NCBI RefSeq assembly: GCF_002849715.1
Contig: NZ_CP018863.1
Span: forward strand, 4,464,001-4,528,000
DNA from: Arthrobacter crystallopoietes
GTDB lineage: Bacteria; Actinomycetota; Actinomycetes; Actinomycetales; Micrococcaceae
Direction: 5' to 3'
DNA: 64,000 bases
Shown piece after piece: positions 35,176-44,976 of this stretch. The notes beneath the pieces were generated by a model that was not told the origin of the DNA, searched no databases, and worked only from the letters and a program-made list of their open reading frames with translations. The translations under genes were made by a program, and so were the position numbers. Position 1 is the first letter of the stretch. Every line of letters starts with the position of its first letter.

Positions 35176-37953
35176 TCAGCGGCCGGCTCCGGAAGCCTTC
35201 ACCTGGGCCGGCACCGGTACCGTTCCGGCGTCGCCGGGTTCTTCGGCCGGTTCCGGGGCGAAGCGGTGCAGCCGGCTGGCGTTGACAACGACGCTGATGC
35301 TTGAAACGGCCATGGCGGCGGCGGCGATCATGGGCGAGAGCAGGGCTCCGGTGGCCGGGTAGAGCAGTCCCGCGGCGATCGGGATGGCGGCGGTGTTGTA
35401 GCCGAAGGCGAGGAAGAGGTTCTGCCGGATGTTGCGCATGGTGGCCTTGGACAGGGCGACCGCCGTGACCAAGGCCTGCAGGTCCCCCGACATCAGGGTG
35501 ATGTCGGCGGCTTCGATTGCAACATCGGTGCCGGTGCCGATGGCGATGCCGACGTCGGCCTGGGCCAGTGCGGGTGCATCGTTGATGCCGTCGCCGACCA
35601 TGGCCACAAGTTTGCCCTGGTCCTGCAGGGTGCGGATCTCCGCTGCCTTGTGTTCGGGCAGGACATCGGCCAGGACCCGGTCAATGCCTACCTGGCCGGC
35701 TACGGCACGGGCGGTGGCGGCGTTGTCCCCGGTGATCATGACGACCTCGACGCCGAGCCGGTGGAGGGCGGCCACCGCGGCGCGGGAGCTGGGTTTGAGC
35801 GTATCGGCGACCGCCACCAGGCCGGCCGCCTGCCCGTCCACGGCAACATACATGGGGGTCTTGCCCTCTTCCGAGAGCCGGGCGGCCTGCTCGCCGAACT
35901 GCCCGGTTTCGATTGCCGCGTCGGAGAGCAGGCGGATGTTGCCGATCAGCACCTCCCGGCCGTCGACACTGGCCCTCACTCCCTTGCCGGTGACGGAGTC
36001 GAAGGCGCTCACGGGTGAGAGCCGCAGCCCTTTTTCCTGCGCGTTCCGGACGATGGCCGCGGCCAGCGGGTGTTCGCTGTCGGCTTCTGCCGAAGCGACG
36101 AGACGCAGCAGTTCGTCCGGGTCCTGGCCCGCAGCCGGAACCAGATCGGTCAGGGACGGCTCGCCCCTGGTGATCGTGCCCGTCTTATCCAGCACCACGG
36201 TATCGGCCTTGTGCGCGGATTCAAGAGCTTCGGCGCTCTTGACCAGCACGCCCATGGAGGCCCCCTTGCCGGTGGCAACCATGATCGACAGGGGTGTGGC
36301 CAGGCCCAGCGCACACGGGCAGGCGATGATCAGAACGCTCACCGCCGCGACCACGGCCAGGGTCAGGGCCGGACCGACGACAAACCAGACGACGAAGGCG
36401 ATGACGGCTATGAAGACGACCGCGGGCACAAAGTATCCGGCAACGGTATCGACGAGGCGCTGGATGGGTGCCTTCGAGCTCTGGGCTTCCTGGACGAGCT
36501 TGATGATCTGCGCCAGGGCGGTTTCGGCACCGACACGGGTAGCGCGCATGGTGAATGCCCCGGTCGTGTTCACCGTGGCCCCGGTGACCGGGTCGCCGGC
36601 GCCTTTGCTGACCGGGACGCTTTCGCCGGTGATCATTGATTCATCTATGGTGGACCGTCCCTCGATGATTTCCCCGTCGACGGGAATCTTCTCCCCCGGG
36701 CGTACGCGGATTTTGTCTCCGGCCTGCACTTCGTTGGCGTCGACTTCGACTTCCTGTCCGTCCCTGAGCACCCTGGCGGTGGCCGGGGTCAGGGCCAGGA
36801 GCGCGCGGATGGCCTCGCCCGTGCCGGAACGTGCGCGGGCTTCCACCAGGCGGCCCAGCAGGATGACCGTCACGATGAAACTGACGACCTCGTAGTAGAC
36901 CTCGCGGACCTCTTCGGGAAACACCCCGGGGAAGAAGGTCACTGCCAGGCTGTATCCGAAAGCGGCCGCGGTTCCCAGGGCGATCAGGCTGTTCATTTCC
37001 GCCGAGCGGTTGGCCAGGGCGCGCCAGCCGATGCGGTGGATCGGCCAGCCGACAATGAACATCACCGGCAGGGTCAGCACCAGCTGCGTATACGGGTTTT
37101 CCAGGAAATCCGGGACGAACCGGCTGCCGATGAAGTGCGAAACCATGGCCGCGTAGAGCACCGGAACCGTCAACACGGTTCCGAGCGCCACGCGCCATTT
37201 GAGGTCCCGCACCTCCTGGTGCTGGGCTTCCGCTTCGGCCTCCTCGGTCGGTTCGCTCCCCGGCTCGGGGCGCAGGCGGGCGGGGAAGCCGGTAACGTCG
37301 GTGACGGCTTTTTCGAGCTCGTTGGTGCCCGCGCGCTCCGGGTCGTATACCAGCACGGCACGTTCGGCGCCGAAATTGATCTCCGCTGATTCGACGCCGT
37401 CGATACGCTGCAGCCGGGATTCGGCTTTCACGGTGTCGATCAGCATGCTGCGCAGCGCGCCGGGGAGCATGAACTCGGCGCGTTCACGGGGTTGGTTGGC
37501 CTCGAGCCGGGGTCCGACGCCGACGGCGCGGGCCGTTTCGGCTTCTTCCTCCCGGCCGGTATCGGCCGGTGCAGTTCCGGCAGGTTCGGCGACCAGGCGG
37601 CCGTGCAGCATGTTCATCCCGCAGGCCCAGGGATACTCTCCGGGCTCGTCAATGACCAGGTCAACCGTCGTGGTGCCGAACGCCGCCAGCGATGCGCTTT
37701 TGCGCAGGTCGGGAAAGACGACCCGGCTGGTGCAGTCACTGTTGTCCTGCCGGTTGAACCGCAGCCTGACCGGGGTACCTGCCGTCACATGCACCAGATC
37801 CGGTGTGTATCCGCCGCGCACCGCAATGTCGACCGTCTGGACGCCGCCGGAAACCTCGGCGCGCGTCGCTTTCCGGGGCCGGAAAAAGTACCAGGCGAGG
37901 AATCCTATCAAAGCGATACCGGCGGCAATGACGGCTAAATCGAGCGTATCCAT
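35176..37953 (-). CDS. P1B-type Cu ATPase with N-terminal cupredoxin domain
   Basis: A 925-residue pump. It begins with a membrane helix (residues 5-23) and a cupredoxin-like domain (about 38-122: [33 protein letters not shown]) with Cys74, Cys111, Met and His positions suited to copper. A degenerate HMA-like domain without CxxC follows (about 160-225). The ATPase core has TGES, CPC in [24 protein letters not shown] and [11 protein letters not shown] places it with copper pumps. The outside-facing cupredoxin is unusual: a signal-anchor topology would put it across the membrane from the cytosolic HMA. The ATG at 37953 has GGAG upstream. It is divergent from lgt across the operator at 38035. 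Confidence 0.92.
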   Translation of the reverse strand: MDTLDLAVIAAGIALIGFLAWYFFRPRKATRAEVSGGVQTVDIAVRGGYTPDLVHVTAGTPVRLRFNRQDNSDCTSRVVFPDLRKSASLAAFGTTTVDLVIDEPGEYPWACGMNMLHGRLVAEPAGTAPADTGREEEAETARAVGVGPRLEANQPRERAEFMLPGALRSMLIDTVKAESRLQRIDGVESAEINFGAERAVLVYDPERAGTNELEKAVTDVTGFPARLRPEPGSEPTEEAEAEAQHQEVRDLKWRVALGTVLTVPVLYAAMVSHFIGSRFVPDFLENPYTQLVLTLPVMFIVGWPIHRIGWRALANRSAEMNSLIALGTAAAFGYSLAVTFFPGVFPEEVREVYYEVVSFIVTVILLGRLVEARARSGTGEAIRALLALTPATARVLRDGQEVEVDANEVQAGDKIRVRPGEKIPVDGEIIEGRSTIDESMITGESVPVSKGAGDPVTGATVNTTGAFTMRATRVGAETALAQIIKLVQEAQSSKAPIQRLVDTVAGYFVPAVVFIAVIAFVVWFVVGPALTLAVVAAVSVLIIACPCALGLATPLSIMVATGKGASMGVLVKSAEALESAHKADTVVLDKTGTITRGEPSLTDLVPAAGQDPDELLRLVASAEADSEHPLAAAIVRNAQEKGLRLSPVSAFDSVTGKGVRASVDGREVLIGNIRLLSDAAIETGQFGEQAARLSEEGKTPMYVAVDGQAAGLVAVADTLKPSSRAAVAALHRLGVEVVMITGDNAATARAVAGQVGIDRVLADVLPEHKAAEIRTLQDQGKLVAMVGDGINDAPALAQADVGIAIGTGTDVAIEAADITLMSGDLQALVTAVALSKATMRNIRQNLFLAFGYNTAAIPIAAGLLYPATGALLSPMIAAAAMAVSSISVVVNASRLHRFAPEPAEEPGDAGTVPVPAQVKASGAGR

Positions 37954-38034
37954 TTCTGCTTCTCCATCCACAGTGCGCCCGCCCTGAACCGGACTGCCGC
38001 TGCTGCTGTTGTCCGCGAAAACACCTTTAACTAG

Positions 38035-38052
38035 CTACTATGTAGATTAGTA
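38035..38052. promoter_or_regulatory. putative BlaI/CopY-type operator between cupredoxin-ATPase and lgt
   Basis: CTACTATGTAGATTAGTA, 82 bp before the ATPase start (minus) and 119 bp before lgt (plus). Shares left half and TAGTA right half with the other sites, so it could control both units. Confidence 0.65.
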
Positions 38053-38170
38053 CATATGGCCGGAGGTTTGGCTCCGGCTAAGGAATTCACTGCTTCCACA
38101 GGCAGGCAAGAACGAAACGAGCGCCAACAGCAAGGCTGCGAGAAATGCATTTACCAGAGGAAGCTAGACC

Positions 38171-39160
38171 ATGAAACCAGCCATTGGCCCTGCCTTAACC
38201 GCGGGCATCCCGAGCCCGGACTGGACCGGCTTCACCATCGGGCCCCTGACCATACATGCCTACGCACTGTGCATCCTGACCGGAATTGCCGCCGGCCTGT
38301 GGCTGACCTCCGCCCGCTGGAAACAACGCGGAGGACCGCAAGACGCCGTATGGGACATCGTTGTGTGGGCCATCCCGTTCGGCATCATCGGCGGCCGCCT
38401 CTACCATGTCGTTTCGTCACCGGACGCCTATTTCGGCCCCAACGGCGACCTGTCCCTGATCCCCCAGATCTGGCGCGGCGGCCTGGGGATCTGGGGCGCC
38501 GTCGCCCTGGGACTGCTCGGGGCATGGATCGGCTGCCGCCGCTCCGGAGTACGCCTCACCTCCTTCATGGACGCGGCCGCACCCGGGCTCCTGCTCGCCC
38601 AGGCCATCGGCCGCTGGGGAAACTGGTTCAACCAGGAGCTGTACGGAGGCCCGACAACACTGCCCTGGGGACTTCAAATCGACCCCGGCAACCCGGACTA
38701 TCCTGCCGGCCTGCCAGCAGGTACCCTCTTCCACCCCACGTTCCTTTATGAGTCCCTGTGGAACCTGCTCGGGGTCGGCATTCTCCTGTTGCTGGACCGG
38801 CGTTTCGGATTCCGCGGCGGCCGTCTCTTCTGGCTTTACGCCGCCTACTACACGCTCGGACGCGTCTGGATAGAGGCGATGCGCATCGACGACGCCGAAC
38901 TCGTGCTGGGCCTCCGCCTCAACATATGGACCAGCATCCTGGTCTTCATCTTCTCCATCGCTGCCTTTATCGCCCTCGGGCGGGAGCAGCGGAAAGCAGG
39001 GCCGCCACGGAGCGTATATCTTCCCGGCCAGCCCGCCGAAGACGGGAACACGATGGAACGCGAAGAAAGCCGGAAACACATAAGCAGTACAAACGACGCT
39101 GCCGGCCGCCGCAAGACGGATCCGGCCCAAAACAACCCTGAAAGGAGAGACCCGCAATGA
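38171..39160 (+). CDS. lgt: prolipoprotein diacylglyceryl transferase
   Basis: A 329-residue Lgt with seven membrane helices, transferring diacylglycerol from phosphatidylglycerol to the lipobox Cys of prelipoproteins. Conserved motifs: FGIIGGRLYHVV, the signature GRWGNWFNQELYGGPT, HPTFLYESLWNL, and GRVWIEAMRIDDAEL. The C-terminal 40 residues are a charged extension. The ATG has an AGAGGAAG site. Placement behind a copper-type operator suggests an accessory copy serving lipoproteins of the island, since the chromosome needs its own. The SHOCT gene overlaps its stop. Confidence 0.93.
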   Translation: MKPAIGPALTAGIPSPDWTGFTIGPLTIHAYALCILTGIAAGLWLTSARWKQRGGPQDAVWDIVVWAIPFGIIGGRLYHVVSSPDAYFGPNGDLSLIPQIWRGGLGIWGAVALGLLGAWIGCRRSGVRLTSFMDAAAPGLLLAQAIGRWGNWFNQELYGGPTTLPWGLQIDPGNPDYPAGLPAGTLFHPTFLYESLWNLLGVGILLLLDRRFGFRGGRLFWLYAAYYTLGRVWIEAMRIDDAELVLGLRLNIWTSILVFIFSIAAFIALGREQRKAGPPRSVYLPGQPAEDGNTMEREESRKHISSTNDAAGRRKTDPAQNNPERRDPQ

Positions 39161-39399
39161 TGGACTTTATGGGATTCGGCATGGCGTGGATGTGGATCTT
39201 CGGCCTTCTGTTGCTCACGGGCCTGGTCCTGCTCATCGTTTTCCTGGTACGTGCCCTGTCCGCCGGCCCCAACCGAGGCAGCCGCAGGAGCGGAGAAGCT
39301 ACACGTGCCCGGGGCATTCTGGAGGAGCGGTATGCGCGGGGGAAACTAAGTACCGAGGAATACCAGGAGCGCCTGCGCATCCTCAATGAGAATTCGTAG
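39157..39399 (+). CDS. SHOCT-domain small membrane protein
   Basis: An 80-residue protein: a Met-rich start (MMDFMGFGMAWMW), one membrane helix, then a C-terminal SHOCT motif (ARGILEERYARGKLSTEEYQERLRIL). SHOCT tails are oligomerisation segments on many small membrane proteins and are frequent in copper clusters. The ATG overlaps the lgt stop (ATGA), so the two are coupled. Confidence 0.85.
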   Translation: MMDFMGFGMAWMWIFGLLLLTGLVLLIVFLVRALSAGPNRGSRRSGEATRARGILEERYARGKLSTEEYQERLRILNENS

Positions 39400-39983
39400 C
39401 CGGCCGTACGAAGCATTGCTGGACAAAATTTCGTGCCCTTGCAATGAGCCCTGCCGTTACAGCCAGCCGTAGAGCCTCACCCCACCTTGACCAGCTGATC
39501 CGCGTGACGGGAAACCAGGAGAACACGGACCACGGGGAGTCCATGTTGCTCGGCTAGCCGCCCCAGTCAGGGCAGTCCTGGTCATCGTCAGGCCGACCTG
39601 CACACTCTGCTCACGGCCTCCGGCAGGAATACCGACGGAGATACTCTCCTGCCCTATTCGGTTGGCACAGTATACCTCTGAGAGGGCGCGATGATAATGC
39701 TCTGAAGGAGCAACGGCCTCAAGCAACAATGGCCCGAAAGCAGGTTCATTTTTGCTCCGCTTCCAAACTTTTCTACAAGGTCGCCGCTGCAAGCTGTCAC
39801 AATCACCATCCATACGTAATTGGGGTACGGAAATGATGACAGTAGTTGGGGAACGTACTGTCGGGTCTGAGACCGAAGGAACCGGGGTTCCAAACGGCCT
39901 GACGCGCACGATATTTGGAGGACTAGTAAGGGCCTGCCTAGCACCCGTAACGCTATGCGAGCCCGGTTGGTTGGAGCACGGCC
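39400..39983. other. intergenic stretch before the multicopper oxidase
   Basis: Short frames here look fortuitous. The last 80 bp should contain the oxidase promoter (ACTAGTAAGG around 39923) but no clear dyad is seen. Confidence 0.45.
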
Positions 39984-41561
39984 ATGAATGAGTTCGAAAA
40001 CAACGTTCAGCACAACGACGACGCCGGGACCCGCCTCGGCGAGGACGCGCCGGTGAGCCGCTGGAGCTTTGTGAAGTACGGGGCTGCCGCGGGGCTCGGC
40101 GCGCTGGCACTGGCCGGTGCGCAGCCGGCCCATGCGCGGACCTCGACGCCGACCGAAGAGGCTGAGGCACCCGAGCCCACCGATCTAGCGCCAGGTGCCG
40201 CGACCGGCGTGGCTACCGAAGAGGCTGAGGACCTGGAGCCGGCTGACAAGGCGACCGATGAGGCTGAGGATCTGGAGCCCACCGACGAGACGACTGATGA
40301 AGCGGAGGACACGGAGCTGCTGGAATCGGACCGGGAAGTGCTGGACGTCTACATCAACGAGGGCTACCTCAAGATGGTGGATGACTCGCTGGTCTACTTC
40401 CGAGGGTTCGGCGACCGCCCCACCGAGAAGAACGACGCCAATCCCAGCCTTACCATCAAGCCCAAGGTCTTCCTGAAGGACGACACCTGGGTGGACAGCC
40501 GGATCTACCCGGTTGGGGCGCCGGAACCGCCACGCGGAACGCCGACGCCGCTGGCGCCGGATCCGCATAATCCCGGCCAATATTACGTCCGCAGGGCCCA
40601 CTGGGGCAGCTTCATGCCCGAGCGGGTGATCGTTGCCGAAACAGGCAGCACGATCACGCTGCGCGTGCACAACCGGCTGGCCAAGGACCACGAGCTGGCC
40701 ATCCACAAGGCAGGCGACGACGGCGAAAATGTCAGCACGGGCAAGATCGCTCCTGGCAAGGTCGGCACGCTGGAACTGAAAGCGCCGGACCCCGGGGTCT
40801 ACATTTACAGCGATCCAGGCAACCAGCCGGTGGAACGGACCCTGGGCCTGTACGGAGCGCTGGTTGTCATGGACCCGTCGGACGCCTGGTGCATCTCGCC
40901 TGACGCCGCCGAATTCGAACGCCAGTGGGTCTGGCTCTGCCACGCCATCGATCCGGTATGGGCCAACATCGAGGCCAAGGGCGGCACCGTGGACCCGGTC
41001 CGGCAGAAGGCCGTGCCGCGCTACTTCACGCTTAACGGCCGCAGCGGCTACGAGTCCATGGGCATGACCCGCAACGAGGCGTTGAACCGGGCCTCCGATG
41101 AGGAGACCACCATCTCGGGATACCCACGGCAGTTCGACGCCCGGGAGTTCGCCGAAGGCTCGACCATCGGCTCACTGCGCGGCGGGCAACTGGTCCGCAT
41201 CGTCAACTGCGGGATTGTCTTCCACCAGATGCACTTCCACGGCAACCACCTGTGGACCGTGCGCTCAAACAACGAGGACTGGGGCCGCACCGAGGGCTTC
41301 GTGGATGAACGAGGATACGTCTGCATCCAGCAGTGGGAAGACGTCATCAAGGTGAGGGGGATGGAAACCAAAGACTCCATCGTCCCGATCAAGCGGCCGC
41401 CGGACGCTGTCGACCAGGTCTGGCTTACCCGGAAGGAAGACTGGGCCTACCCCATGCACTGCCACTCCGAATCCTCCCAGACCGCCGCCGGTGGCATGTA
41501 CCCGGGCGGCCTCACCGCCCACTGGATCATCAAAGCACCCGTCACAAGCGCATCACCATGA
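39984..41561 (+). CDS. multicopper oxidase-like protein with acidic N-terminal repeats
   Basis: A 525-residue exported protein. The signal resembles a Tat signal (SRWSFVKYGAAAGLGALALAG), but the second Arg is Trp. Residues 55-115 are acidic repeats of TDEAEDLEPTDE type. Cupredoxin-like regions follow: VHNRLAKDHELAIHKAG, DPGVYIYSDPGNQPVERTLGLYG, then copper-ligand motifs HQMHFHGNHLW (about 415) and AYPMHCHSESSQTAAGGMYPGG (split), with the HCH type-1/type-3 site and the axial Met. Several type-2/3 histidines in the first domain are not evident. Oxidation of Cu(I) is the likely role from context. Confidence 0.83.
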   Translation: MNEFENNVQHNDDAGTRLGEDAPVSRWSFVKYGAAAGLGALALAGAQPAHARTSTPTEEAEAPEPTDLAPGAATGVATEEAEDLEPADKATDEAEDLEPTDETTDEAEDTELLESDREVLDVYINEGYLKMVDDSLVYFRGFGDRPTEKNDANPSLTIKPKVFLKDDTWVDSRIYPVGAPEPPRGTPTPLAPDPHNPGQYYVRRAHWGSFMPERVIVAETGSTITLRVHNRLAKDHELAIHKAGDDGENVSTGKIAPGKVGTLELKAPDPGVYIYSDPGNQPVERTLGLYGALVVMDPSDAWCISPDAAEFERQWVWLCHAIDPVWANIEAKGGTVDPVRQKAVPRYFTLNGRSGYESMGMTRNEALNRASDEETTISGYPRQFDAREFAEGSTIGSLRGGQLVRIVNCGIVFHQMHFHGNHLWTVRSNNEDWGRTEGFVDERGYVCIQQWEDVIKVRGMETKDSIVPIKRPPDAVDQVWLTRKEDWAYPMHCHSESSQTAAGGMYPGGLTAHWIIKAPVTSASP

Positions 41562-41662
41562 TGAAAACGCAGCTCCGAGCGGACGGCTTAGATTCTAGAA
41601 GCGGAAGGCCGCCAAGACTCGTGACCGAAGCAGTGATCCGCGAGGAGGAGCAGGCGGGCTAG
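41561..41662 (+). CDS. possible 33-residue peptide after the oxidase
   Basis: ATGATG overlaps the oxidase stop and opens a 33-residue charged frame ending REEEQAG. Coupling is in its favour, but no family is known and it may be a gene remnant. Confidence 0.3.
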   Translation: MKTQLRADGLDSRSGRPPRLVTEAVIREEEQAG

Positions 41663-42182
41663 CCGTACGCCGCCGCGGGTCGCTCCCCTGCCCGGTAAAG
41701 CTGGAGGAGGAGCGGCGCACTGCACCAATCGGTCTCGCCCGAAGGCAAAGTTTCTCATTGCCGAAGCCGGGAAGCCTATGTAACTGCTGCCGTCCTGTGA
41801 TGAGCGGCGGTTACCGGTGGCGCAATGGGCCGGTTACCCTGTTTGGCTTGGGACTACCTGAGCAGTGCCGTCTACTACTCACTTTTCTACGGAACACCTA
41901 TGCACGATCCGTTAATGTGGAAGGCCACGCCGGTTTGGTCCGTGCGTCGGCTAATCAGTGCGGCGTGTACCGCCGCGGTGTCTCGACGCTGGGACAGGAA
42001 CGCCTTGTCGCAAGGACGAAGACGGCTGACCTACCTTCGCGTTCAGAGGCATGTTCGACACGAGACAACTATGCGGCGGGAACACCATCACCAAGCACAT
42101 CTATCAAGCCAAAGACGTTTTTTGCCCGCCGGGGGAGCTCCCCTGGCCCCTGGCTGCCACGTGCCGGGGGTAGATTGGTTAC
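41663..42182. other. non-coding stretch
   Basis: No coding region with family motifs or ribosome site was found on either strand. Confidence 0.4.
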
Positions 42183-42365
42183 ATGGAGTATCTGTGGGTC
42201 TTGGCGCCCTCTGCCGGCGTGGGGTTAATCTTCTACTTCGCCATGAAGGCAGTCTTCAACGCCGACCGTAAGGAGCGCGAAGCGCTGGCGGCTGCGGAGC
42301 GCGAATCAGACCTCCGCAGCCGCGCGAACCGGAATGACGAAGCCGGACCGGGTTCCCAGGTCTGA
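42183..42365 (+). CDS. small single-helix membrane protein
   Basis: A 60-residue protein: a membrane helix (LWVLAPSAGVGLIFYFAM) followed by a charged, mostly helical tail (RKEREALAAAERESDL). This plan is common in Micrococcaceae small proteins of unknown function. It stands alone; no motif suggests metal binding. Confidence 0.65.
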   Translation: MEYLWVLAPSAGVGLIFYFAMKAVFNADRKEREALAAAERESDLRSRANRNDEAGPGSQV

Positions 42366-42441
42366 GACAAAGCGCCCTGATGCCGGCTAACTTCGGAAGA
42401 CTCTCACGGGCTGCCGGAAAAGTCAGCCGTTTAAACGGTCT

Positions 42442-42846
42442 CTATGCTTGGACGTCCGAGACAAACACGGCAAGTTCACCGGCTTTCAGGGTTCCGAGTG
42501 CGAGGGCCAGCAATGCCGGGATCAGCAGGTTCGCCGGCCTGAAGACATGCCCCCGCCTCCAGCGCCAAAGTCCTACCAGCGAAATAACTACGCCATAGGC
42601 AAGGGCGGCGGCGATCGTAAAGCCCCATCCCTCACCCCAGAAGTACGGCAGGCTGACTACTCCGGCGATCAACAGCTCCCCGATACCCGCTAGGCGCTGG
42701 ACCGCCGGTTTAGGGTTCTCCGCATAGGGGAACCACGGGAACCGGAAGATGTTGGCGAAAGCGCTGCCCAGCAGATACGCGACGAAGGCGATGTGCGCGA
42801 ACGCCACGATGATCTCGTATACGCCGAGTCCGTCATTGGCCACCAT
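42442..42846 (-). CDS. four-helix membrane protein of unknown function
   Basis: A 134-residue protein with four predicted helices. The first holds AFAHIAFVAYLLGSAFANIF; later segments include LAGIGELLIAGVVSLPYF and ANLLIPALLALALGTLKAGELAVFV. The arrangement recalls DoxX-like or related quinone-associated membrane proteins, but similarity is too weak to name it. ATG preceded by GGGAG. No metal motif seen. Confidence 0.65.
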   Translation of the reverse strand: MVANDGLGVYEIIVAFAHIAFVAYLLGSAFANIFRFPWFPYAENPKPAVQRLAGIGELLIAGVVSLPYFWGEGWGFTIAAALAYGVVISLVGLWRWRRGHVFRPANLLIPALLALALGTLKAGELAVFVSDVQA

Positions 42847-43426
42847 TGTTTACATACTCCCAGTCTCATCAGGCAAGGTTCTTCCGGAAGAACTCCCGGC
42901 AGCCCCGGGCGGTTCCGGACGCATAGGTAATGGGAGCAAGGTCACGGACGCAGCCCTCCGTCAGAACCTGGTCGGAGCGTGACCGTCGAGGGCGTACGAG
43001 CAGGCCAACCAGTCCCGGCCGCAAGGAGCGCGAAGCGCCGGTTCGATCAACTCTGAACTTCACCTCAGGCTGGAAGCAGTGGCAGGGCACGACCCGGCAT
43101 CTAACAGGTGCACCCGAGATACCGCCCCTCCTATGCGTGCCCGGCAGTGAGACGTGCATGCAAAGACGTCGGTGCGGGTAAAGGTCGGCAACCAGCCGGT
43201 GTGCTGATTGTTGACGATTTCCGGCCCCGTCGGGGGCATATCCAGTACCGATGAAAGAATGGACCACCACAGGCTGGTCAGGCCCTTGGCCATATGGATG
43301 ACGCCCCGGCCCGGAAGCCTCCGCCAGGCTGAAGTCACTCCGGCATATAGAACTGTTTGCTGCTGAACGCCAGATCGGTCGCCAGTGCCCACCGGAAGAC
43401 TCGGAGCACCAGGTCACGCAAGGCAC
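42847..43426. other. probable decayed sequence
   Basis: Several frames show fragments with coding flavour on the minus strand (for example IHMAKGLTSLWWSIL around 43270), but all are interrupted by stops. No family can be named. Confidence 0.4.
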
Positions 43427-44059
43427 CTATTGGCGGGCAGCGAGGAGCTGCTGCATATAGCCCATTTCTGATTGTTGTGAAGTGACGATCGAGTTTGCCA
43501 GGGACGTCACTACCCGGTTTTCGGTTCGCGCCAGGATCGCTTCTGCCATAGTGACTCCTGCTTTGTGGTGGTCGATCATCAGTTCGAGATAGAGACGTTC
43601 AGCCTCGGTCCCGCTGGCGGCCTTGAGCTCTTTAAGCTCTTCAGGCGTGGCCATTCCGGGCATCGCCGTGTCCGTGCCTGCGCCGCCTTCTGCCGCTGTA
43701 TCGCCGTGCGTGGTGTGGCCGGCACCGTTCATCCACGCCATGGCGGGCTGGGTTGCCGCCTGGGGCAGACCCCAGAGTGAGAGCCAGCCGTACATCTGCC
43801 CGGCCTGCTGCTGCTGGGAACGGGCAATGTCGTAGGCCAGCTGGTCTATGGCCGGATCCTCGGTGTGGTCCCTGACGATCATGCTCATGTCCACGGCCTG
43901 CAGGTGGTGGACCTGCATGTCGCGCGCAAAGCCGGCCTCCGCGCTTCCCTCACCGGGGACGGCGGGCCGGGAAGTCAGACTCCCCAACGCCCAGCCCGCC
44001 ACAACGGCCAACGTCAGGGCTGCGATGGCGGCAACAACCCGCAAAGAATAGCTCTTCAC
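43427..44059 (-). CDS. DUF305 secreted metal-binding-like protein
   Basis: A 210-residue protein starting at GTG with an N-terminal membrane/signal helix. It has two DUF305 modules: FARDMQVHHLQAVDMSMIVRD (about 44-64) and ELMIDHHKAGVTMAEAILA (about 160-178). The paired histidines and methionines are the conserved core. A linker rich in His/Met (NGAGHTTHGDTA, TAMPGM) lies between. DUF305 proteins are small exported proteins often found with copper genes. It begins two bases after the DUF3105 gene ends, so the two form an operon. Confidence 0.85.
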   Translation of the reverse strand: MKSYSLRVVAAIAALTLAVVAGWALGSLTSRPAVPGEGSAEAGFARDMQVHHLQAVDMSMIVRDHTEDPAIDQLAYDIARSQQQQAGQMYGWLSLWGLPQAATQPAMAWMNGAGHTTHGDTAAEGGAGTDTAMPGMATPEELKELKAASGTEAERLYLELMIDHHKAGVTMAEAILARTENRVVTSLANSIVTSQQSEMGYMQQLLAARQ

Positions 44060-44061
44060 CC

Positions 44062-44709
44062 TCAGGCTGTCCGGCCCGGTGCGTCAATGCCGCCGGTGCA
44101 GGCAGCGCCGGGTTCGGGCGCGTCCGGGGACTGCCAGTACTTGGAAACAAAGAGGCCGATCCGTTCGTCCTGCGGGGAATCAAGGCCGACCTGGGCTCCC
44201 CATGCCGACATCATGATCGGGGACTCTGTTCCTTCCAGCGGCGAGAGAACCGAGTAGGTGTCCGGGATCGCTTCATCCAGACTCTGGATGTCCGCCTCCG
44301 AGACCTTGGTCGGGTCGTAGGTCATCCAGACAGCGCCGTGTTCGAGCGCATGAACCGCGTTCTCGCCGGGCACGGGCTCGCTGTAGGTGCCGCAGTTGAG
44401 CCAGCGGGATGCATGGTCACCGCCGACAGGCGGCGACTGTTCGTAAGCAACCGCCGCATCGACATGGTCGGCGCTGAGATCGTCGAACGTCTGCAGGCCC
44501 GCCACTTCAATGTCCTCCGGTGACGGCGGGGGCGGGTCGTTGATGAGTGCCACCGTGACGAGCGTTCCGACGACCGCCACGGCCGCAAGGCTGCCCACGC
44601 CGGCCAGGATCCTGCGTTTGCGGGCCTGCCGGGCCTGCGCTGCCTTGACCTCTCCCAGGCGGGCAGCCCTGTCCTGCCGTGCCTGTTTGGATGCTTTCCC
44701 GCTCGTCAC
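44062..44709 (-). CDS. DUF3105 membrane-anchored protein
   Basis: A 215-residue protein: a basic N-terminal segment, one membrane helix (ILAGVGSLAAVAVVGTLVTV) and an outer DUF3105 domain. The conserved elements are LNCGTYSEPV, AVHALEHGAVWMTYDP and a C-terminal Cys (PGAACTGG). Function is unknown, but the family repeatedly accompanies DUF305 genes. Operon partner of the DUF305 gene. GTG start with an AGGGG site. A homologue is encoded at 47545. Confidence 0.87.
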   Translation of the reverse strand: MTSGKASKQARQDRAARLGEVKAAQARQARKRRILAGVGSLAAVAVVGTLVTVALINDPPPPSPEDIEVAGLQTFDDLSADHVDAAVAYEQSPPVGGDHASRWLNCGTYSEPVPGENAVHALEHGAVWMTYDPTKVSEADIQSLDEAIPDTYSVLSPLEGTESPIMMSAWGAQVGLDSPQDERIGLFVSKYWQSPDAPEPGAACTGGIDAPGRTA

Positions 44710-44910
44710 GTAGCTGCCCCTTGCTTGTTCTTGTCATGGGCGGCCGGAAGGCCGCGGCTGAACATCCAGCACTGTTGTTTCTAACGTCCTTACCTGAGCA
44801 GATTCTACAGGCCGGCTTGAAGGTGTCTGAGAATCAGCGAGACACTCTTGTGCCGGGGAGGCGGAGAAGAGATGAGTGCAGAAATGTTGTAGATATGCCT
44901 AGTAATAACT

Positions 44911-44926
44911 TTTCGGCAAGCCTAAA
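44911..44926. promoter_or_regulatory. putative DtxR/MntR-family operator upstream of mntH
   Basis: TTTCGGCAAGCCTAAA (read on the other strand TTTAGGCTTGCCGAAA) is a near-perfect dyad of the kind bound by manganese- or iron-dependent DtxR-family repressors. It lies 51 bp before the mntH start. Confidence 0.6.
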
Positions 44927-44976
44927 CTTTGTTCACGACCGTGCTTTTCTCCCCCTCCCGGCAGTTGAGGTTTCCG

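Noticed and set aside
39457..40170. 237-codon minus-strand frame across the oxidase promoter
   Set aside because: Overlaps the start of the multicopper oxidase and has Arg/Pro/Ser-rich composition without a family match.
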